Positions 57,501-64,000 of a DNA stretch of 64,000 nt are shown here, one piece after another (within the stretch, counting starts at the first letter, position 1; every line of letters starts with the position of its first letter). This DNA comes from Phlegmacium glaucopus. Taxonomy: Eukaryota > Basidiomycota > Agaricomycetes > Agaricales > Cortinariaceae. The position numbers and the translations under genes were made by a program. The notes below the pieces were generated by a model. It had not been told where the DNA came from, searched no databases, and saw nothing but the letters and a program-made list of their open reading frames with translations. The stretch is from the NCBI GenBank assembly GCA_015039465.1, contig MU130381.1, forward strand, positions 731,108 through 795,107, given 5' to 3'.

Positions 57501-59459
57501 ATGTCATCAGCAACACTGTCCATCGAGTGCAAAACTTGTCACCGCAACCTCAAGTACAAGGAGGTCAAGTCTAATGAAAATGGCAACCGTGGTCGGTGGG
57601 TAGCAAAGGTGAGTATATGCGTATTTCTGCACTATCAATGTGAAATAATCTTCATTCTCAGTGCCTCAGTATAAATCCTACCACCGGTGTTATATGCAAC
57701 ACCTGGGATTGGCTGGCTACCTCTCGTACCCCATCCTGTTCACCTGGATCAAGCCACAATGTCTCTGATGCTACCGTTACCTTGCAAGAAGCCACCACTA
57801 GGGTAGAGGACCTGCGACTACGTTCCCAGCTCCCCGAAAATACCCTGCGCGAAATCTGTCGTATGCTTGGCTGTAACTCAACAAGGATTCGCCAGAACTG
57901 CAGACGGCGAATGTGCAAGAAACACTGCCGCGAAGTTGGGGGTTGCCTTGAGCCACCCCACTTCGTTTCTGAGGCGACTGCATGCCAAGACCTACCCAGC
58001 ATCTCATCTTCTGCCCCACCACCACCTGTCCCTTTGCAACTGTCTCAAGCGCAACCACCCAACTTGAACATTCCAACTCCAGCTACTGCACCACCGTTGG
58101 CGAGCAATTCACTCATTGATCCCACGCTGTGTGGCACCCACTTGAAACTACCCCCCCCTTCCTCAGCGCGGCCTGTGCATCATCAAGTGGAGCCAGTCTT
58201 CGCTTCGCATATGACTCCTATCTTTACACAACAATGGGCTACAGAGCAGGAGCTCAGGGAGAAGCAGCGTCAATATGATGCTTCACGCATTGAGAATGCT
58301 CGAAAAGCGAAGCATACAGTTATGATTTATGCATGGACTGAGGTAAGTTCACAACGTACCCACATAAGCCAACTCACTCATGTTTCCGTAGGAAGACACC
58401 GACCCTAATATTGTTCAGTTCCAAGAAGGGTTTACATGGCCGTATTTTGAGATAAATGACCATGTTCTTGACCTCGCCGACATCTCTCCATTACCAGCAA
58501 ACCGGCAGTTCAAAGTTTTCAATACAAGGCTTGGCATATGGACAACAGCCCACTCGCCCTATATCATTGAAGTCAATGAGCAGGCATCCAGTATCTTCAT
58601 CAAGCGGTTCAACGTCATAACTCACAAGGACCTCCCCCGTTACGCCAAGTTCCAATCTCAACCAGCTCCTAACGTGAGAACCAACCTTATGGGAGAACGA
58701 GCGTATATGAAGCAGAGAATGGTGGAACATGAGCTGCAGCTTCTCTTGCAGCCACATGTCGGCACCTCCAAGACCAAGCGCCAATGCAACAATGACGACC
58801 TGGATTCAACTTCCCCAAGTAAGTGCCCACGACTTAACTCAGAGTTCCATGAGTCTCGAGAAACATTGGTCCCCCCCGGGCCAACAAAGCGTGTCCCTAG
58901 TGCGAGTCGTGCAGCAACCACCAAAGTGCCCAACCGGCAGCGTGAGGTCATTGAGCTTGACGACAGCGATATGGAATTCATTGGCCAGTCGACCTTCTCT
59001 TTCTCAATACCCCCTGACATCATCAGAGTCAAGCAAGAAAACCCCTCGACATCCCTCACAACCCCAGCTGCCCCTCACATGACACTCGCATCTGATGTCC
59101 ATCATTTGGGTCCTAGGCTGACTCCTAAGCAGTCATGGCCAGCGGATTTCTATGCTGTTGACATCGTTAAGTGCTTCAATGAGGTTGATAATGCTAAGGA
59201 AGATGGGGATAAGGTCAAGGTCATTTTCGAGCGACACTTTCCCATTCAATTTAGAAGTTCAACATTCTATGATCATCGGACTCAATGGACTCATGCCTCT
59301 TTGGAGGCCAAGCAGAGCGCAATTTCTGCTGGGCATTCACCCAGTGGCCTGTGGTCAGTGTTTATGTTGACAAATCCTGCACATAGAGCCAAATTAAAGG
59401 CTGCGCGCAAACGGGTAGTTAGAAGGGAGCGACAAGGTGAAGTCATCGACCTTACCTGA
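57501..59459 (+). CDS. Zinc-cluster protein convergent with the KDZ transposase gene
   Basis: Three exons (57501-57608, 57662-58342, 58392-59459) give 618 residues. The start was placed at MSSATLSIECKTC; an in-frame ATG at 57381 would add a hydrophobic leader. The N-terminus has a GRF-like zinc-binding segment (ECKTCHRNLKY ... RWVAKCLSINPTTGVICNTWDW). A second cysteine/histidine-rich cluster follows (MLGCNSTRIRQNC, MCKKHCREVGGC), then Pro-rich linkers, a middle segment of beta character (FTWPYFEINDHVLDL), and two acidic motifs, IELDDSDMEFIG and a C-terminal EVIDLT, that resemble SUMO-interacting motifs. The pairing with the CxC5/CxC6 gene suggests it travels with KDZ elements; a role as DNA-binding or accessory transposition protein is inference. 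Confidence 0.72.
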
Positions 59460-59691
59460 TATTTTATAAGTTATTTTTTTTGTGTTTCTTCCTGTACAAG
59501 CATTGTCATCACTCGTTCATCACTCGTTCATCTGTAGTATAACTATAAACCTTGTATTGTAATATGTCTAGCTGTGTAAAATAAATCATTGATGACAGGG
59601 GAAAGGATAATGAGTGCCCGTCCTCGTTCACACATAGTTAGAAAATAAAATAAAAAATCATCGTGCATATTTGAAGTTTTTTGAGTCAAGT

Positions 59692-61786
59692 CTAAACAAT
59701 TTGTAATGTAACTGGGCATTGTCCTTCTTTCTCTAACTTGGCTCGTGTCATCCGGTTACGAAGAAGAATCATTTGGTCAAGGAAGAAGTTATATCTGTCC
59801 ACTAACATCTCTCGCACTATGGCATGAAACCCTCCTAACCATACGTTTGTCTGTTCAGCAATAGAGGAGTTGAAATACCATGCTTTCCCATCTTCGCCGT
59901 GGAGTTCCTTGAATATTGCAGGATTGCAGTTCTCCTGGCAGAATTGATCGCGTACAGAGTGCTTGCAGTTGAAGTGAAAGACATCGACAGTTAGCCCAAT
60001 CTTCTTGAAATATGGATCATTCCTGACATGTTTTGCGAGTGAACAATTGTTGTCGAAAAATATATGGTTTGGTGCTTGATCATTGATGCGAAATGTGCGC
60101 TTGATAAATTCCTGCACACAATTACATGAGAATACGAGAATACTAACCGCATACTGAACAAGATTTGTGCACATACAGCACATGTTGAGATTGCCTCAGC
60201 GCCAAAGAAGGTCTCCCGAGCAAGAATCATGCCACAAGGTGCAACAAGAATTTGTTCATTATGTGTGCGCTTCCGCCCAAATTGTGCCGAAAATTTCTTC
60301 TTGTTTGCGTTTGAAGGCGAGGCACCCCTTGGATCTGAATAAGCTTCAGTAGCACCATGAACCAAGTTACTTTCATTCACGACAAGTTCAAGCTCAAATT
60401 CTTCTTCGTCTTCATCAAGGAGCATAGCTGGATCAACATCCTCAGCAACAGCATCGTTTAGATGAGAAACACGCGCCCGCTTCAACTTTTCTTGAAGTTG
60501 GAACCGAGACTGGCCCCTAAGATTGCGAATGCGTTCAACTTCCTGATGTGCAGGATCGCTACATGTCATCTTTCCTTCCACAACCCTCTCACTGCATCCT
60601 TTGATGTTGCAGATATTGTTGAGTTCACGGTGAGTAATACAGTACCGATCTCGAATTGTTGTTAAAGGGATATGACAGTTGTGGTGAGCGCAACAAGGAT
60701 GACCAAGGGTCAAGCCATCCATAACAGCAGCCCAGACAAACTTGTCAGCTTATGAAGAATAAAGGTGAGTAATTTTGATGGGAAGTAACATAAACTCACG
60801 CAGTCCATTCCTCCAATAGATACGAGTGCATTTCTTACAGCGATGTACAACCTCTGGCTGACCATAGAGTTTTATGGAAGCATTCCGGGCTTTGATGGCT
60901 TCAGTAAAGCGGTCAGCTTGTTCGCCTGTATGAGGCACTGTCAGAACAGTATTCCGTTCACGAGCATCATCAAGCAAGGACAGAATAGCGAATCCATCGT
61001 GAACGTGGTCACCTTTAAGTGCCGCTTTGATGGGCCAGTCATGAGGTAGACGGTCTGGGCCAGAAAGCGCAACCTGATATGTACGAGCGCAATTGGTAAA
61101 AGATTTTCTGGACCAAGTGTCAGACAAAATAGTCCATAGATGAGGGGGTTCAGTAGACATACGCAGATATATTTATGTCAATTGTCCACATAAAGACAAC
61201 CTTCCGTTCAACAAACTGATGTTCTCCCACTTGAATTAACTCCGGTAATTCACCCTCGTAGTAATATCGAATACCATCCTTCACCCGGAAGTTATGGTAA
61301 TAGCTCGTTTGACAACCTGAGCGTATCTCCTTAGACAAAGAACCAATGTTAACCTTTGATGCATATGGACATACCTTCGCATTGGTATCGGACAATCCAA
61401 GCTGGACAGACACCCTTATCCAATGTATACAATATCCCTCGTGTCTGGTCTGTTTTCTGAAGTTTGAGTCCCTTCCTGCCCCGGTCACATTCACTATTGG
61501 CACAATAATGATGAGGTGGATATATAACAGCTGCCAAACATTGTTGGTATTACACTAATTGTTGAAATAGCAATGCTGGAACTTACTATAACCAAGGTCC
61601 TTCCCATACAACCTGAAGCGCTCGTCCACCTCCCTCTTTTTCACACTCAAACTCCATACAGTCTCTCTCATATATGACCAAATACTCTCCAGTGATTCTC
61701 TTGAGATATCACAGAGATTTGCAAGTAGAATCGCTACAGATTCAGGCAGGAATATATTGAGATACGATGAGCAAATACGCTACGAA
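59692..61786 (-). CDS. CxC5/CxC6 cysteine-cluster KDZ transposase-like protein, start missing
   Basis: Minus-strand gene of at least six exons, all splicing in frame to TAG 59694-59692. The N-terminal part matches CxC5: LNIFLPESVAILLANLC, RLYGKDLGYT, YPPHHYCANSECDRG, YTLDKGVCPAWIV, YQCEGCQTSYYHNFRV, QVGEHQFVERKVV and SFTNCARTY. CxC6 follows: FVWAAVMDGLTLGHPCC, CHIPL, RYCITHRELNNIC, CNIKGCSERVVEGKMTC. The C-terminal half (HIFFDNNCSLAKHV, VDVFHFNCKH, SSIAEQTNVWLGGFHAIVREM) looks like the end of an RNase H-fold transposase core with Asp and Glu at the expected places. No ATG precedes the first homologous residues; the frame hits a stop at about 61781, right where LTR sequence begins. Likely 5'-truncated by the Copia insertion. 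Confidence 0.78.
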
Positions 61787-62224
61787 ACCCATAAGCGCCC
61801 AATACGGAAACGCCGTCGTTCTCCGTAAATACGTACGATTTCACCTTTATGATTACCGTTTCATTTATTCGCAATGGCCTGCGGTGCATTCCACACCGCC
61901 GCCAATATACTCTTGATTTCACGAGCATTGTGCTCGCATTTTCTTATCCTTTCGTGTACTGTTTTATTGTCTATCCATAGTCTAACTATTAGCAGGCACA
62001 AACGGAATGTGCCTGCTCATTTCGTATATAAACCATGTAGTCAGTACGAGCTCACTCAGTCGTTTGCCTAGCAAACAACTGAGGTGAGCATAGCTTCATA
62101 TTCTTCGTTATTACAGTTCCTTATTATCTTTTACCTAGATTCGTATTCTAGGTGTGTAGTATTAATAAATACTTAGTCGTTTGCCTAGCAAACAACTGAG
62201 ATTCGTATTCTAGGAATCCAACAG
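61787..62224 (+). repeat. 5' LTR of a Ty1/Copia retrotransposon
   Basis: The 3' boundary is set by ...AATCCAACA followed by a tRNA-primer-like GGTTATGGGCCC. The 5' boundary is uncertain (about 61760-61880); no TGTTGG start is visible. A TATATAAA box sits near 62024. Two copies of GTCGTTTGCCTAGCAAAC (62069 and 62178), each an internal hairpin (GTTTGC-CTA-GCAAAC), and two of ATTCGTATTCTAGG lie in the R/U5 part. The 3' LTR is beyond the window. Confidence 0.65.
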
Positions 62225-62298
62225 GTTATGGGCCCCGCCCCCTGCGCATAAACCCAAAGATTAACCTCTGTTTACACTTGTGAAACCTCGTGCTTACC

Positions 62299-64000
62299 AT
62301 GTCTGCAACTGCTACATCCCTCTCTGATACACTCCCTTCTTCTGTGCCTAAACTCGAGATGACTGGGACCAACTGGGCTATTTTCGAGATTCGTTTCCGT
62401 GATGCCGTCGAGGCGAAAGGGTTCTGGGGCCACTTTGATGGCCAGACCAAACGGCCTGTTCTGGGCACACCTGCTATTATGGCACCTGACGGAACGACAA
62501 TTACCCCAGCTGTAGGTTTTTCCCTTGTGGAATTAACAGCCGAAACGACCCTGTGGGAGAAAGACGAGCGTTCAGCAAAGTCCTTACTCAATCAGAAAAT
62601 TCCCGACTCTACCTTGATGCGTATACATTCGAAAACTACTGTTGAAGAACGTTGGAAGGCTATTGAAAGGGAATATACTGAGAAAGGTGCTTACGCACAA
62701 ACCGAGCTTCGACAAAAATTCCTGGAGTCGAAATGTCTGGATAAAGGCAATGTCCGAGAGTTCTTGGATGGCCTGAGGGTGAAACGAGAAGAGTTAGCGG
62801 CTGTGGGAGTTGATATTGAAGAAAAAGACTACCGTTCCACAATCCTATCTTCACTCCCCGTAGCGCTGGCAAATTTTGCATCGGCACAGCTTGCAGCAGC
62901 CCGGATGTACTCTACGTCGAAGACCCTAGACCCGGACGTACTTATTTCCCTCATTGGCGAGGAATATGATCGCCAAAAGATGCAGCGCTCACGCCGGTAT
63001 GGTGGAAAGTCCAAAGACGAGGACAAAGACGAGGCGATGGTGGTAAACCCTAGCTCTTCAAAGTGGAAAAGTGGAAAGGGTGGTGCCAAGAAGCGTCGAG
63101 GCGAGTGCTGGAACTGTGGAGAAACAGGTCATTACAAGAATAACTGTCCGAAGCCTCCAAAATACGATAAAGCAAAGAAGGAGAACCCATCAAAGGGTGA
63201 AAAAGCGAGCGGCAGTGCTAACGCAGCTACCGAAAATCATTCCGATTCGGAAAGCGAAGGAGCTTGGGCAGCTGTGGAGCTCGATGATGAAATCATGACG
63301 TCGGAAACAGATGGCGAGGCTGGAAGTTGTCCTGGTGACGACAGCTGGTTCTCTGAAGTTGAAGAGGATAGTGAGCTTGATGACGAAGAAGTCTTTGTTG
63401 TAACAGAACCAACAAGGCGCAGCCAATACTCCTACGTACAAGCTGAACTATACGACTCTGGATGCACGCGGCACATCTCCCCATATCGCGAGGACTTCAC
63501 TAACTTCACGGAAATTCCTCCCAAAGTTTTCCAAGCTGCCAACAAACAATCCTTCAGTGCAATCGGAAAAGGCGAAATGACCATAAATGTACCTATGGAT
63601 GCCGATTTTTCGCAGCTCCAATTAACCGAGGTCCTTTATTCTCCCGAAGTCGGTTACACCCTCATATCTGTTGGTAAACTTGATGATTCCGGCTTCACAG
63701 TCACCTTTTCTGGTGGAAAATGTTCCATTCAAGGACCTGATGGCGAACGAGTTGGCGAAATACCGAAATCTGCTAGAGGCCTGTACAAGGTGGTACATGA
63801 GAAAGACGAAGAGGCAAAGGCGGTTGACGAAACACTCACCTTGGACTTGCTACATCGTCGCTTGGGCCATATATCCCCGAAAACTGCTCAGAAACTTGTT
63901 AATGATGGTTTCATAACAGGTTTACGATTGGAATCCTCACCAAATGCCGATTTCTTCTGTGAATCATGTGTCTACGCTAAAGCCACTAGGAAGTCAGTTC
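62299..64000 (+). mobile_element. Ty1/Copia Gag-Pol, 3' partial
   Basis: One frame is open from ATG 62299 to the window edge. Gag (about residues 1-290) has the Copia UBN2-type pattern: MTGTNWAIFEIRFRDAVE, RWKAIEREY, REFLDGLRVKREEL, then the zinc knuckle CWNCGETGHYKNNC. The aspartic protease signature is LYDSGCTRHIS with DSG in place of the usual DTG, followed by VLYSPEVGYTLISVGKL. The GAG-pre-integrase zinc region (LLHRRLGHIS ... FFCESCVYAKA) begins at about residue 515, where the window stops. No internal stop or frameshift, so the element is young and may be active. The integrase core, reverse transcriptase and RNase H lie outside. Confidence 0.93.

Noticed and set aside
1..64000. tRNA, rRNA or other structured RNA genes
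   Set aside because: Looked for T-loop (GGTTCGAATCC-like) and rRNA signatures by eye and found none with a matching cloverleaf; a covariance-model search would be needed to exclude them.

Overview
This 64 kb window is nuclear DNA from a filamentous basidiomycete, almost certainly an agaricomycete (mushroom-forming fungus). The evidence is dense genes on both strands, short introns of about 45-80 bp with GT-AG ends, and families typical of these genomes: CxC5/CxC6 KDZ-transposase proteins, a DUF6729-type 3'-5' exonuclease, N2227 methyltransferase, fungal rhodopsin-like 7TM proteins and DUF4203 membrane proteins. All gene models are manual splicings read from the sequence. Exon ends are inferred from reading frame and protein-family continuity, not from transcripts. 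No tRNA or rRNA gene was recognised.

Layout, left half. 0-31 kb is mostly ordinary euchromatin: the 3' end of a Gln/Pro-rich SH3 protein, a possible tiny membrane protein, coatomer zeta (minus), a tandem pair of secreted YHR202W-like metallophosphatases (3.7-6.6 and 7.9-10.8 kb), a four-RRM Nrd1-like RNA-binding protein, a small disordered protein, an N2227 (carnosine N-methyltransferase-like) enzyme, a dimeric alpha/beta-barrel protein, a many-intron MFS transporter, a rhodopsin-like 7TM protein, ER glucosidase II alpha (GH31) and a large disordered protein.

Layout, accessory half. 31-37.3 kb is an expanded, rearranged block carrying three copies of a 61-62 aa cysteine-rich secreted protein (signal peptide, Arg-Arg site, C-x3-C-x6-C-x11-C-x2-CC). 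A fourth copy lies at 11.5 kb in inverted orientation with its flanks conserved. Next come a 39-bp minisatellite, a 3-hydroxyacyl-CoA dehydrogenase, a small gene with a frame-preserving exon duplication, a large intact DUF6729/DEDDy exonuclease gene (41.2-46.6 kb), a cyclase-family hydrolase and a DUF4203 membrane protein. 50.5-56.1 kb holds a tandem triplication of another small secreted protein gene. 57.5-61.8 kb holds a convergent pair: a zinc-cluster protein and a CxC5/CxC6 KDZ transposase-like gene that lacks a visible start. From about 61.8 kb to the window end is the 5' LTR and Gag-protease-integrase start of a Ty1/Copia retrotransposon.

How the parts relate. The left half encodes secretory-pathway functions (COPI zeta, ER glucosidase II), RNA binding, transport and metabolism. 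The right half is a fast-evolving compartment in which two unrelated small secreted protein families have each been amplified as gene plus promoter cassettes beside transposon genes. The arrays of secreted proteins without a recognised family are the most interesting candidates for undescribed biology here.
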